Shown piece by piece: positions 19,130 to 26,296 of a DNA stretch of 64,000 bases (positions are counted from its first letter, which is position 1; every line of letters begins with the position of its first letter). The position numbers and the translations under genes were made by a program. This stretch comes from UBA1756 sp045222555 (lineage in GTDB: Bacteria; Bacteroidota; Bacteroidia; Bacteroidales; WCHB1-69), in contig JBGUYY010000072.1 of assembly GCA_045222555.1 (NCBI GenBank), forward strand, positions 1 to 64,000. The letters run 5' to 3'. The notes beneath the pieces were generated by a model that had not been told where the DNA came from, made no database searches, and was given only the letters and a program-made list of their open reading frames with translations.

Positions 19130-19209
19130 CACTAATTTGCCATTTCTACAACAATTTTATCCTTAATTTATTATAAAAATGAAGAAAAAAATTTTTTTTG
19201 AAGATTGTG

Positions 19210-19239
19210 TTGTGCGTGTTGAAAAAAGTTGTATTTTTG
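19210..19239 (+). promoter_or_regulatory. promoter of tRNA-Phe
   Basis: TTG at 19210-19212 and TATTTTTG at 19232-19239 are separated by 19 bases, a good match to the Bacteroidetes -33/-7 arrangement. The tRNA starts 18 bases downstream. Confidence 0.7.
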
Positions 19240-19257
19240 CAGCCTCAAATTCAGAGA

Positions 19258-19330
19258 GGCGCTGTAGCTCAGTTGGTAGAGCAGCGGACTGAAAATCCGT
19301 GTGTCACTGGTTCAACTCCAGTCAGTGCCA
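19258..19330 (+). tRNA. tRNA-Phe (anticodon GAA)
   Basis: A 73-nt cloverleaf with acceptor GGCGCTG/CAGTGCC, D arm GTAGCTCAGTTGGTAGAGC, anticodon loop CTGAAAA (GAA) and T arm CTGG-TTCAACT-CCAG. CCA is not encoded. Confidence 0.95.
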
Positions 19331-19337
19331 CTCCTTC

Positions 19338-19366
19338 AAAAGGATCACGAAAGTGGTCCTTTTTTT
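19338..19366 (+). terminator. terminator of tRNA-Phe
   Basis: Stem AAAGGATCAC / GTGGTCCTTT with a GAAA loop and a T-tract, eight bases after the tRNA. Confidence 0.85.
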
Positions 19367-19370
19367 GTAT

Positions 19371-19422
19371 GTAGAGACGCGGTGCACCACGTCTCTACAT
19401 ACATCACGCACCACGTCTCTAC
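19371..19422. repeat. dispersed palindrome, family 1, copy c with a half copy
   Basis: A full 28-bp copy at 19371-19398 is followed by a partial right half at about 19406-19422 (ending CACGTCTCTAC). The partial copy suggests local duplication or decay. Confidence 0.8.
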
Positions 19423-19444
19423 CTACAAGGAAAATTTTGAAACA

Positions 19445-19475
19445 AAAAAGGCAATCCATTCGGATTGCCTTTTTC
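19445..19475. terminator. bidirectional terminator beside tRNA-Pro
   Basis: A-tract, stem GGCAATCC / GGATTGCC with loop ATTC, then a T-tract. On the minus strand it follows tRNA-Pro by nine bases. Confidence 0.85.
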
Positions 19476-19483
19476 TTTGAACG

Positions 19484-19557
19484 TCGGGGTGAGAAGACTC
19501 GAACTTCCGACCCCTTGCACCCCATGCAAGTACGCTAGCCAACTGCGCCACACCCCG
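19484..19557 (-). tRNA. tRNA-Pro (anticodon GGG)
   Basis: The reverse complement has acceptor CGGGGTG/CACCCCG, anticodon stem CTTGC/GCAAG and loop ATGGGGT (GGG), and a T arm with GTTCGAGTC. It is 74 nt long; CCA is not encoded. Confidence 0.93.
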
Positions 19558-19651
19558 TTCATTTTTGCGGGTGCAAAATTAGAAAAAATTTCAATACGCT
19601 CATCTTTTTTTGAAAAAAATAATTTTTTCATCTTCTTCTCCCTTCTTTCTG

Positions 19652-19681
19652 TTTGATATTGAAAAAATTAGTGTAATTTTG
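19652..19681 (+). promoter_or_regulatory. promoter of gmk-nadD
   Basis: TTTG at 19652-19655 and TAATTTTG at 19674-19681 are separated by 18 bases, close to the Bacteroidetes consensus. gmk starts 30 bases downstream. Confidence 0.65.
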
Positions 19682-19710
19682 TCAGCCTAAAAATCTAAAC
19701 TAATCCGCTT

Positions 19711-20280
19711 ATGCAAAATAAGTTAATCGTTGTATCGGCACCTTCCGGAGCAGGAAAGACCTCCATCGTGCGCCACTTGCTGCAAAATATTCCTGAACTT
19801 TCTTTCTCCATTTCCGCCACCACCCGCGCCAAACGCGAGATGGAAACCGACGGAAAAGACTACTATTTTATCTCCGTTCCCGACTTTCAGAAGCGTATCG
19901 CCGATGGCGACTTCCTCGAATGGCAGGAGGTGTACGCCGGACAGTACTATGGCTCCCTCAAGTCGGAGGTGGACCGTCTCGGCAACGAAGGCAAGGTGGT
20001 GATTTTCGACGTGGATGTGCTCGGCGGCATCAACATCAAGAAGTATTACGGCGAAAGAGCCCTCTCCATCTTCATCCAGCCGCCCACCGTCGAGGATTTG
20101 AAAAAACGCCTCGTGGGACGTGGCACCGAAACGCCCGAAACCCTCAAAAAACGCATCGACAAGGCTGAGTACGAACTCACCTTCGCCAACCAGTTTGACG
20201 TGATCCTGGTGAACGACATCCTCGTCGACGCCCAGCAGAAGGCCTGTCAGTTAGTCAACGATTTCTTATGTCAAAAGTAG
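19711..20280 (+). CDS. gmk: guanylate kinase
   Basis: Essential nucleotide kinase converting GMP and ATP to GDP and ADP; 189 residues, the usual length. It begins with the P-loop SAPSGAGKTSIVRH (about residues 9-22). The GMP-binding part shows SATTRAKREMETDGKDYYF and GDFLEWQEVYAGQYYGS, and VIFDVDVLGG follows. The start at 19711 lies 30 bases after a good promoter. nadD overlaps its last 13 bases in another frame, so the two are co-transcribed. Confidence 0.97.
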   Translation: MQNKLIVVSAPSGAGKTSIVRHLLQNIPELSFSISATTRAKREMETDGKDYYFISVPDFQKRIADGDFLEWQEVYAGQYYGSLKSEVDRLGNEGKVVIFDVDVLGGINIKKYYGERALSIFIQPPTVEDLKKRLVGRGTETPETLKKRIDKAEYELTFANQFDVILVNDILVDAQQKACQLVNDFLCQK

Positions 20281-20849
20281 GTCTCTTCTTCGGCTCCTTC
20301 AACCCTATCCATATCGGTCATCTCATTATGGCTGAATATTTTGTGGAGAATACCGACCTGAAGGAGGTGTGGTTTGTGGTGTCGCCCAACAACCCGCTCA
20401 AGAAGAAGGAGTCGCTGCTCAACGGTCACCAGCGGCTCTATATGGTGAATCTCGCCGTGGAGGACGATGCCCGTTTCCGCTCCTGCGACATCGAGTTCGG
20501 CCTGCCGCTCCCTTCCTATACCAGTCACACACTGGTGCGGCTTAGCGAGAAATATCCCGACAAGGAGTTTGTGCTGATCATGGGCGAGGACAACCTCCAG
20601 AGCATCGACAAGTGGAAAAACTACGAGTTTATCTTGGAGAATTACGCCATCTACGTCTATCCGCGCCCCGGCTGCGACGGCGGCAAGTGGAAGCAACTGC
20701 CCAACGTGCGGATGGTCAACTCGCCGCTCATGGAAATCTCCGCCACCCTAATTCGCAACTCCATCGCGGAGGGCAAATCCGTACAATATTTCCTCCATCC
20801 CAAAGTGGCGCAGTGCATCGACGAGATGGGATTCTATCGGAGAAAGTAA
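20268..20849 (+). CDS. nadD: nicotinate-nucleotide adenylyltransferase
   Basis: Converts nicotinate mononucleotide and ATP to deamido-NAD in NAD synthesis. The 193-residue protein starts MSKVGLFFGSFNPIHIGH, containing the nucleotidyltransferase HxGH motif. The second conserved motif lies near the end (SPLMEISATLIRNSIAEGKSV, an ISxTxxR signature), and MGEDNLQSIDKWKNY is typical for NadD. The start overlaps gmk by 13 bases. It is followed by a convergent minus-strand gene. Confidence 0.96.
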   Translation: MSKVGLFFGSFNPIHIGHLIMAEYFVENTDLKEVWFVVSPNNPLKKKESLLNGHQRLYMVNLAVEDDARFRSCDIEFGLPLPSYTSHTLVRLSEKYPDKEFVLIMGEDNLQSIDKWKNYEFILENYAIYVYPRPGCDGGKWKQLPNVRMVNSPLMEISATLIRNSIAEGKSVQYFLHPKVAQCIDEMGFYRRK

Positions 20850-20895
20850 GCGGCTGTTGAAAGCCCACTCAACCCGCTCAACGTTTTTTTTACAA

Positions 20896-20920
20896 TAAAA
20901 ACAGGTGGTTAGGCCACCTG
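20896..20920 (-). terminator. terminator overlapping the stop of the first DUF5618-like gene
   Basis: On the minus strand CAGGTGG and CCACCTG form a stem around the stop codon, followed by TTTTTAT. The last codons of the gene are thus part of the hairpin. Confidence 0.65.
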
Positions 20921-21319
20921 CGGAGAGGGGTTATTCGGGTACAGCAGTTCGCAACGGTTAATGATGGCGTTGGCCATATCAAAGCCCGAGTCGCAGGTCT
21001 TTTTGTTTTTGGTGCCATCATACCCCATGTACAGGTGCAGGGTTTCATAGCCAGTGTTAACAAACTGCAGGAGTTTGCGGTCGCGTTTGCCGGCAGCCTC
21101 CTGATATTTCGCAATGGAGGGACGGCCTTTCCCTTTCCGCACCCCTAACACCGCATCTAAGGCAATCAGACATCCCTTCCACAGTGTGTCGCCAGCAATG
21201 CGGACATACTTCTTGTCCCTGTAAAGATTGGTTTCGGGATCGAGTTTCGAGTTTTTGATAATCTCTTCGGCATTCGCCACATAGCGGCGGGCCTCTTCAA
21301 TAGGATTTTCGAGTTCCAT
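20909..21319 (-). CDS. DUF5618-like small protein, copy 1
   Basis: A 136-residue protein starting MELENPIEEARRYVANAEEI, predicted mostly helical. It resembles a small uncharacterised Bacteroidetes family (DUF5618, from memory), whose shape recalls HEPN-type helical bundles; the function is unknown. Conserved features shared with the second copy (21426-21827) are KGRPSIAKYQEAAGKRD, a cysteine pair around the strand WKGCLIALDA, TLHL-MGYDG and DAIINRC-type ends. A leader with a palindromic repeat and its own promoter precedes it. The two genes are tandem duplicates, including their upstream DNA. Confidence 0.75.
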   Translation of the reverse strand: MELENPIEEARRYVANAEEIIKNSKLDPETNLYRDKKYVRIAGDTLWKGCLIALDAVLGVRKGKGRPSIAKYQEAAGKRDRKLLQFVNTGYETLHLYMGYDGTKNKKTCDSGFDMANAIINRCELLYPNNPSPQVA

Positions 21320-21370
21320 AATGTTCAGATTGATTTAGATTTTTTCTTTCCACATATATGTATTGTTTTT

Positions 21371-21398
21371 GTAGAGACGCGGTGTACCACGTCTCTAC
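21371..21398. repeat. dispersed palindrome, family 1, copy d, in a 5' leader
   Basis: A 28-bp palindrome with arms GTAGAGACG/CGTCTCTAC. On the minus strand it lies just after the promoter at 21408 and before the gene at 21319, so it would be transcribed as a leader hairpin. Confidence 0.85.
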
Positions 21399-21407
21399 AG
21401 GACACCG

Positions 21408-21415
21408 CAAAGATA
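21408..21415 (-). promoter_or_regulatory. -7 element of DUF5618-like copy 1
   Basis: Reads TATCTTTG on the minus strand. The same element and surroundings (CTGTATCTTTGCGGTGTCC) recur at 21915-21922 before copy 2. Confidence 0.65.
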
Positions 21416-21425
21416 CAGCAGAAAA

Positions 21426-21827
21426 TCAGGCACACCCTATTTTGGGATATAGCAGCGCACAACGGTTGATGATGGCATCGGCATAATCGAACCCAGCATC
21501 GCACACCTTTTTGCCTTTATTGCCATCGTACCCCATTACCAAGTGTAGAGTATCGTAGCCAAGATTCAAAAAATGAAGCAGTTTCTTATCTCTTTTGCCA
21601 GCAGCTTCTTGGTATTTTGCAATGGAGGGACGGCCTTTTCCCTCCCGTATTTGAAGAATAGCGTCAAGCGCCACCAAACAGCCACACCATAAGATATTAC
21701 CAGCTGTTTTGACATATTTACTGTCGGTGTAACTCTTCAGTTCGGGGTCGTAGTTGGCCTTCTTGATAATTTCTTCGGCATTCGCCACATAGCGACGGGC
21801 TTCTTCAATAGGATTTTCGAGTTCCAT
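21426..21827 (-). CDS. DUF5618-like small protein, copy 2
   Basis: A 133-residue paralogue of the gene at 20909-21319, with the same start MELENPIEEARRYVANAEEI and the same core KGRPSIAKYQEAAGKRD. The chosen ATG (21827) aligns with that of copy 1; a longer frame to 21917 would run through the repeat and the promoter and is rejected. Several conserved positions differ (WCGCLVALDAILQIRE against WKGCLIALDAVLGVRK), so the duplication is not recent or is under diversifying pressure. Function unknown. Confidence 0.75.
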   Translation of the reverse strand: MELENPIEEARRYVANAEEIIKKANYDPELKSYTDSKYVKTAGNILWCGCLVALDAILQIREGKGRPSIAKYQEAAGKRDKKLLHFLNLGYDTLHLVMGYDGNKGKKVCDAGFDYADAIINRCALLYPKIGCA

Positions 21828-21877
21828 GATTTTAGATTGATTTAGTTCTTTCTTGCCATAAAGTACGTATTGTTTTT

Positions 21878-21905
21878 GTAGAGATGCGGTGCACCACGTC
21901 TCCAC
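21878..21905. repeat. dispersed palindrome, family 1, copy e, in a 5' leader
   Basis: A slightly degenerate 28-bp copy (GTAGAGATG / CGTCTCCAC). The two changes do not compensate each other, so the stem is weakened. It has the same position relative to promoter and gene as copy d. Confidence 0.8.
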
Positions 21906-21914
21906 AGGACACCG

Positions 21915-21922
21915 CAAAGATA
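21915..21922 (-). promoter_or_regulatory. -7 element of DUF5618-like copy 2
   Basis: TATCTTTG on the minus strand, in sequence nearly identical to that before copy 1. The remaining bases between here and 22074 are AT-rich, with nothing further recognised. Confidence 0.65.
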
Positions 21923-22074
21923 CAGCAGAAAATCCAATTGTTATGAATTGCGTAAAAATTTTTTTGAAGGGATAATTGTTTCAATCACAATGATTTGAAA
22001 AATTGCGCATTTATATTCTGCAACTTTTTGGCATAGAGAAGGTTACGGATTTCGGAGGATTTTGCTGACGCACT

Positions 22075-22105
22075 AAAAAAGGAGGACACCTCGCGGCATC
22101 CTCCT
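22075..22105 (-). terminator. terminator of pepD
   Basis: On the minus strand AGGAGGA and TCCTCCT form a stem followed by a T-run, 28 bases after the pepD stop. Confidence 0.8.
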
Positions 22106-22132
22106 GTTGTTACCTATTAGTAGATGTGTCGC

Positions 22133-23593
22133 TTATTTCTTGGGAATGTTCTTGAGCAGAGCCACGATGAAATCCCAGAATTTGCCCACGCTTTCGATGT
22201 TCACGCGCTCGTCGGGGGAGTGCGGATGCATGATGGTGGGTCCGAAGGAGATCATATCCCAGTTCGGATAGTTGACGCTGAAGAGCGCGCATTCCAAACC
22301 GGCATGGATGGCCATGAAAGCGGGATCTTTCTTAAATTTGTCTTTGTACACCTTCTTGGCGGTCTGCAGAATCGGAGATTCCATGTTCGGCTTCCAGCCC
22401 GGGTAGCCAGCCTCGAGCACGATGTCGGCACCGGCAAGGCGGGCGATGGCGGTCATCTTCTGGCCCACAGCATCCTTGGCGCTGTCCACAGAGCTGCGCA
22501 TCAGGGAGATGATCTGGATCTTGCCGTTCTGGGCGTTCACCACGGCGAGATTGTTGGAGGTCTCCACGAGGCCGGGCATGCTGTCGCTCATGCGGAGCAC
22601 ACCGTTGGGCAGTGCGAACACCATGCCGAGCAGTTTTTCCTGGGTGGCTTCGGGCATCACCTTGGCGGGCGTGTCGATGGCTTTGGCCTTGATGGTCATG
22701 TTGGGCTCGGTGGCGGAGAACTCGGCCTTGGCGGTCTTGGCGAAGGCGTTGACGAGCTTGGTGAGGGCCTTTTCGTTGGCTTCGGGCACGGCCACGATGG
22801 AAACGGCTTCACGCGGGATGGCGTTGCGCAGGTTGCCGCCCACGAAGGAGGCGAGACGGATGCCGCACTTCTCGGCAGCCGTGCTCAGCACGCGGGTCAT
22901 CAGCTTGTTGGCGTTGGCGCGGCCGAGGTTGATGTCCATGCCGGAGTGACCGCCGTTGAGGCCGGTGATGACAATCTGGTAGCCCTTCATGCCAGCGGGA
23001 ACAGCCGTGTTGCGATAGTTCATGGTGATAACACCGTCGAGACCGCCGGCGCAGCCCACATAGAGCTCGCCCTCGGTTTCGGAGTCGAGGTTGATGAGGA
23101 TCTCACCCTTGAGGGCACCCTTCTTCAGACCGAAAGCTCCTGTCATGCCAGTCTCTTCGTCAACGGTGAGGAGCACTTCCAGCGGACCGTGAGCCACGTC
23201 CTTGGAGGCGAGCACGGCCAGAGCGGCGGAACCGCCGATACCGTTGTCTGCACCGAGGGTGGTGCCGGTAGCGCGTACCCAACCGTCTTCGCAAATGCGC
23301 GGTTTGATGGGGTCTTTGGTGAAGTCGTGCTTCGTGCTGGCGTTGGCCTGCGGCACCATGTCGATATGGGCCTGCAGGATCACGGGAACGCGGTTCTCCA
23401 TGCCCTTGGTGGCCGGTTTGCGGAACACGAGGTTGCCAGTGGCATCCTGCTTGCACTCGATATTGTTCTTCTTGGCCCACTCCATCATCCAAGCGGCGAG
23501 TTTCTCCTCGTGTTTCGACGGATGCGGAATAGCGCAGATGTTGTCAAAAATCTCCCATAATGATTTCGGGTAAAGTTTTGCTAATTCTCCCAT
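22133..23593 (-). CDS. pepD: aminoacyl-histidine dipeptidase (peptidase D)
   Basis: Zinc dipeptidase of the M20 family (PepD, Xaa-His dipeptidase), 486 residues, cleaving dipeptides in the cytoplasm. Conserved metal and catalytic parts are LQAHIDMVPQ, LGADNGIGG, VDEETGMTGAFGL and a C-terminal HAGLECALFS...GPTIMHPHSPDERV. There is no signal peptide. It begins MGELAKLYPKSLWEIFDNI, typical for the family. A TATATTTG promoter element lies about 100 bases upstream, and the gene has its own terminator, so it is monocistronic. Confidence 0.96.
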   Translation of the reverse strand: MGELAKLYPKSLWEIFDNICAIPHPSKHEEKLAAWMMEWAKKNNIECKQDATGNLVFRKPATKGMENRVPVILQAHIDMVPQANASTKHDFTKDPIKPRICEDGWVRATGTTLGADNGIGGSAALAVLASKDVAHGPLEVLLTVDEETGMTGAFGLKKGALKGEILINLDSETEGELYVGCAGGLDGVITMNYRNTAVPAGMKGYQIVITGLNGGHSGMDINLGRANANKLMTRVLSTAAEKCGIRLASFVGGNLRNAIPREAVSIVAVPEANEKALTKLVNAFAKTAKAEFSATEPNMTIKAKAIDTPAKVMPEATQEKLLGMVFALPNGVLRMSDSMPGLVETSNNLAVVNAQNGKIQIISLMRSSVDSAKDAVGQKMTAIARLAGADIVLEAGYPGWKPNMESPILQTAKKVYKDKFKKDPAFMAIHAGLECALFSVNYPNWDMISFGPTIMHPHSPDERVNIESVGKFWDFIVALLKNIPKK

Positions 23594-23691
23594 AGTAATT
23601 GATTTTAATTAAGATGTTGATTTATTGGATAAAATGATTGATTTCAGATGAAAAACGGAAGTGAAGGGCAGAAATTCAGAGTTTGAGGCGG

Positions 23692-23699
23692 CAAATATA
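23692..23699 (-). promoter_or_regulatory. -7 element of the pepD promoter
   Basis: Reads TATATTTG on the minus strand, 99 bases before the pepD start. Confidence 0.55.
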
Positions 23700-23782
23700 C
23701 AACAAAGTTTACAATTGTTGCCCATTCGAAAGTAAGTTTTAAAGAGCATGATTCCGACGTTTCATAATCCAAAAAAAACTTG

Positions 23783-23790
23783 TACTTTTG
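23783..23790 (+). promoter_or_regulatory. -7 element of the FtsB-like/aroQ operon
   Basis: TACTTTTG, 20 bases before the ATG at 23810. Transcription would start near 23797, which excludes the in-frame start at 23780. Confidence 0.65.
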
Positions 23791-23809
23791 CAGGCTCAAT
23801 TTTTGTGTA

Positions 23810-24127
23810 ATGTCAGATAGGAATAATAAAATCATCGAATGGTTCCGCAAGTTCACCTGGAAACAGCGGCTCATCATGTATGCGGTGGCTGTATTGGTGG
23901 CGGTGATTTATATTTTCGTTTTTTCTGACAGCAATTATCGGATACACAAAAAATTGGACACCAAAATTAAAGAGCAGGAAGCAGAAGTGGAAAAGCAGGA
24001 GAAGAATGTGGACGCGCAGAGCACTTACGAAAATATCCAGCAGGATTCACAGGTGCTGGAGCGTTACCGTCGCGAAGTGCTGAATATGAAGAAGGAGAAT
24101 GAGGATTTATACATTTTAAAGAAATGA
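23810..24127 (+). CDS. FtsB/DivIC-like septum formation initiator
   Basis: A 105-residue single-pass membrane protein: a short cytoplasmic N-terminus (MSDRNNKIIEWFRKFTWKQR), one transmembrane helix (LIMYAVAVLVAVIYIFVF), then a periplasmic coiled coil rich in Lys and Glu. The tail ERYRREVLNMKKENEDLYIL matches the conserved end of Bacteroidetes septum formation initiator proteins, which act with the FtsL/FtsQ complex in division. Its stop overlaps the aroQ start (ATGA), so the two genes are coupled. Confidence 0.85.
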   Translation: MSDRNNKIIEWFRKFTWKQRLIMYAVAVLVAVIYIFVFSDSNYRIHKKLDTKIKEQEAEVEKQEKNVDAQSTYENIQQDSQVLERYRREVLNMKKENEDLYILKK

Positions 24128-24537
24128 AATTGCTGATTATCAATGGGGTGAATCTGGGGCTGCTGGGTACCCGCGAGGTGAATGTCTATGGACAGGTCAC
24201 CTTCGAGGAGTATCTTGCATCGCTGCGGCAGCAGTTCCCGTCGGTGCAGCTCGACTTTTTCCAGTCGGACTCGCTCGACGAACTGGTCAGCCGCATCCAT
24301 TCCACCGGCTATGATGGCATCATCCTCAATCCGGGCGCCTACACCCACACCTCTGTCGTGCTTGCCGATGCCGTGAAGGCGGTGTCCACGCCGGTGGTGG
24401 AGGTGCACATCTCCAACCTGTTCGGCCGCGAGCAGTACCGCCGCAACTCTCAGCTGGCAGGCTGCTGCAAGGGCTTCATCTCCGGCTTCGGACTTCAGGG
24501 CTACGCGCTCGCCGTACAATCTTTCATACAAAATTAA
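24124..24537 (+). CDS. aroQ: type II 3-dehydroquinate dehydratase
   Basis: Third step of the shikimate pathway; 137 residues, forming dodecamers in this family. The usual N-terminal signature NGPNLNLLGxREPxxYG appears as NGVNLGLLGTREVNVYG, with Pro and Asn positions changed but the catalytic Arg and Tyr kept. NPGAYTHTSVVLADAV and VVEVHISNLFGRE carry the substrate-binding Asn and catalytic His. The C-terminal GFGLQGYALAVQ fits. It overlaps the upstream gene by four bases. The signature changes are unusual, but the enzyme looks functional. Confidence 0.94.
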   Translation: MKLLIINGVNLGLLGTREVNVYGQVTFEEYLASLRQQFPSVQLDFFQSDSLDELVSRIHSTGYDGIILNPGAYTHTSVVLADAVKAVSTPVVEVHISNLFGREQYRRNSQLAGCCKGFISGFGLQGYALAVQSFIQN

Positions 24538-24601
24538 ACTATAACCCAACACTTTCGTCAATAACAACGTTTTTACGCAATAATTAAAAACATCTGATAT
24601 C

Positions 24602-25108
24602 ATGAAAAAGAATCTTGTCATCACCTTCATCGCCATTTTCTTCGTCTCCATGACGGCTTTTGCCCAGAATGATGCAAATGCAGGTAAAAAGGACAAAGCC
24701 AACACAGAAGTCAGCAAAGAGAATAAAAAGGCGGCCAAGAAAACCAAAGTGGCGGAAATCACTTTCGAAAACCTTGAGTATGACTATGGCAACATCTACA
24801 AAGGCGACAACGGCGAGTGCACCTTCAAGTTCAAAAACACCGGCAAGGCCCCGCTGACCATCACCAATTGCCGTGCCAGCTGTGGCTGCACCGTTCCCTC
24901 ATGGCCGAAAGATCCCATCGCTCCCGGTAAGAGCGCGTATATCAAGGTGAAATACGATACCAACCGCATCGGCACCATCAACAAGTCCATCACGGTGAAC
25001 TCCGATGCCATCAACAACAGTGTTGTCCTCCATATCAAAGGCCACATCAGCGAGAAACCCGTGGAGTCTGCTCCCGTACAGGATGCCCCGATGATGAAGG
25101 CCAACTAA
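24602..25108 (+). CDS. DUF1573 secreted protein
   Basis: A 168-residue exported protein: signal peptide (MKKNLVITFIAIFFVSMTAFAQ), a Lys-rich linker (about 25-50), then a DUF1573 Ig-like domain. The hallmark run is YDYGNIYKGD...FKNTGKAPLTITN, followed by CRASCGCTVPSWPKDPIAPG with the conserved Cys-x-Cys. The family is abundant in Bacteroidetes; its function is unknown. A paralogue follows after 12 bases. Confidence 0.9.
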   Translation: MKKNLVITFIAIFFVSMTAFAQNDANAGKKDKANTEVSKENKKAAKKTKVAEITFENLEYDYGNIYKGDNGECTFKFKNTGKAPLTITNCRASCGCTVPSWPKDPIAPGKSAYIKVKYDTNRIGTINKSITVNSDAINNSVVLHIKGHISEKPVESAPVQDAPMMKAN

Positions 25109-25120
25109 AAATCTACGAAA

Positions 25121-25543
25121 ATGAAAAAGATCCTCATCGCATTCGCCATCCTGTTGGTAGCCAACTTGGGCATGGCACAAAGCAATTCTTCAAAATCCGC
25201 TTCTTCCGAGCCTGTCGTCGTGAAGACGAACGTCACGGGCGCCGAGATCTCTTTCGCCAAGAAGACCATCGACTATGGCACGCTCCATGTCGGTGATGTG
25301 AAGACGATCGAGATGGTATATACCAACACCGGCAAGAAGCCTTTGATTCTCGACAATGTCACCACCAACTGCGACTGCACGGAGGTGGACTGGTCGAAGA
25401 AGCCGGTGATGCCGGGCAAGACGGGTGTGATCAAGGTGACCTACACCGCCAAGCACACGGGGCTCATCAGCAAGTGGGTGACCGTGATGTCGAATGCGGA
25501 GACCGACCGTGTGGTGTTGAAGACCAGCGGTGAGGTGAAGTAA
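25121..25543 (+). CDS. DUF1573 secreted protein, second copy
   Basis: A 140-residue protein with signal peptide (MKKILIAFAILLVANLGMAQ) and one DUF1573 domain: IDYGTLHVGDVKTIEMVYTN, then NCDCTEVDWSKKPVMPG. It lies 12 bases after the first copy, so the two are co-transcribed. It lacks the Lys-rich linker of the first copy. The tmRNA gene begins 61 bases later. Confidence 0.9.
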   Translation: MKKILIAFAILLVANLGMAQSNSSKSASSEPVVVKTNVTGAEISFAKKTIDYGTLHVGDVKTIEMVYTNTGKKPLILDNVTTNCDCTEVDWSKKPVMPGKTGVIKVTYTAKHTGLISKWVTVMSNAETDRVVLKTSGEVK

Positions 25544-25603
25544 TAAAGAAAAGGAAACGGTTGTCCGGCGGCGTGCGAGCCAAGGGCAGCCGAACCGCAC
25601 AAT

Positions 25604-25987
25604 GGGGTCGTTTGGTTTTGACAGCATGTGTGTGGATTTGTAAGCACGTCGGAGGTTGTGAGACGGTTCCGTTAAAAACTAACTCTCTTAGCCAATAAAT
25701 GGCAACAACTATGCTTTCGCTGCCTAATCGCGGCGAATCCCGGAACCCGGACAAGGTCCGTGGCACTGGGTGCTTCCCCGGCAGCCCTGCCGTTCGGCGG
25801 CCGGCCAGAAGTATCATAAAGGAATGGATAGCGAGCGCAGGCTTCGATGCGTGAGCGAAGTTTAGAAGATAAGCGCGGGGTTGGTTGGTCCCGTACCTGC
25901 CACGCGCCGACAATTAAACGGAGACTAAACGTGTAGAAAGCATCTCTGCAGCAAGTTTGGACGCGGGTTCGACTCCCGCCGGCTCCA
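25604..25987 (+). ncRNA. ssrA: transfer-messenger RNA
   Basis: A 384-nt tmRNA that rescues stalled ribosomes and tags their products for proteolysis. The 5' end GGGGTCGTTTGGTTTTGACAG and the 3' end pair as an acceptor stem (GGGGTCG/CGGCTCC, with G-T wobbles). The 3' part has a T arm (GCGGG-TTCGACT-CCCGC) and discriminator A. The tag frame reads GGC AAC AAC TAT GCT TTC GCT GCC TAA, so the tag ends NNYAFAA, close to the Bacteroidales form NNYALAA. Whether the resume codon is GGC or the AAT before it is uncertain. Protein-like frames crossing this gene on the minus strand are spurious. The 3' end is a classic integration site. Confidence 0.95.
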
Positions 25988-26020
25988 CTTGAAAAGGGAA
26001 GACAGCTTCCCGAAAACGAG

Positions 26021-26058
26021 AAAAGACACTGATAATCAGAAGATTGTCGGTGTCTTTT
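26021..26058 (+). terminator. terminator of ssrA
   Basis: AAAAGACAC and GTGTCTTTT form the stem, with a loop of about 20 bases, 34 bases after the tmRNA. Confidence 0.65.
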
Positions 26059-26218
26059 GCATTTATAGGGATTGTGATGATCCTGTGGCACGGCCGGCGG
26101 GTGAAAATCCGCCAGCAAGGTGAAGAAAGATGCTGATAATCATACAAATATCCTCACTCCACGCCCCCCGGACTGGCTGTGAATCCAGAGGGGATGGGTG
26201 GGGGATGTGATGTTCCAA

Positions 26219-26260
26219 ATCTGATACCAAGTTTTCTCAATCTGATACCAAGTTTTCTCT
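26219..26260 (+). repeat. two-copy 21-bp tandem repeat
   Basis: Units at 26219-26239 and 26240-26260 (ATCTGATACCAAGTTTTCTC plus one base) differ only in the last base. They lie between the tmRNA and the integrase fragment. Confidence 0.85.
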
Positions 26261-26296
26261 TCATAACTTATTGTATAACATAAAATTGGAAAGAAA

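Noticed and set aside
19299..19656. Short frames around the two tRNAs
   Set aside because: They run through tRNA-Phe, tRNA-Pro and terminators.
20909..21827. Toxin-antitoxin pair made of the two DUF5618-like genes
   Set aside because: The two proteins are paralogues of the same family, each with its own promoter; nothing marks one as toxin or antitoxin.
22124..23560. Long plus-strand frame inside pepD
   Set aside because: It is antisense to pepD, with Gly/His-rich composition and no domain.
25441..26147. Several minus-strand protein-like frames over 25.4-26.1 kb
   Set aside because: They cross the tmRNA gene, which explains the sequence far better.
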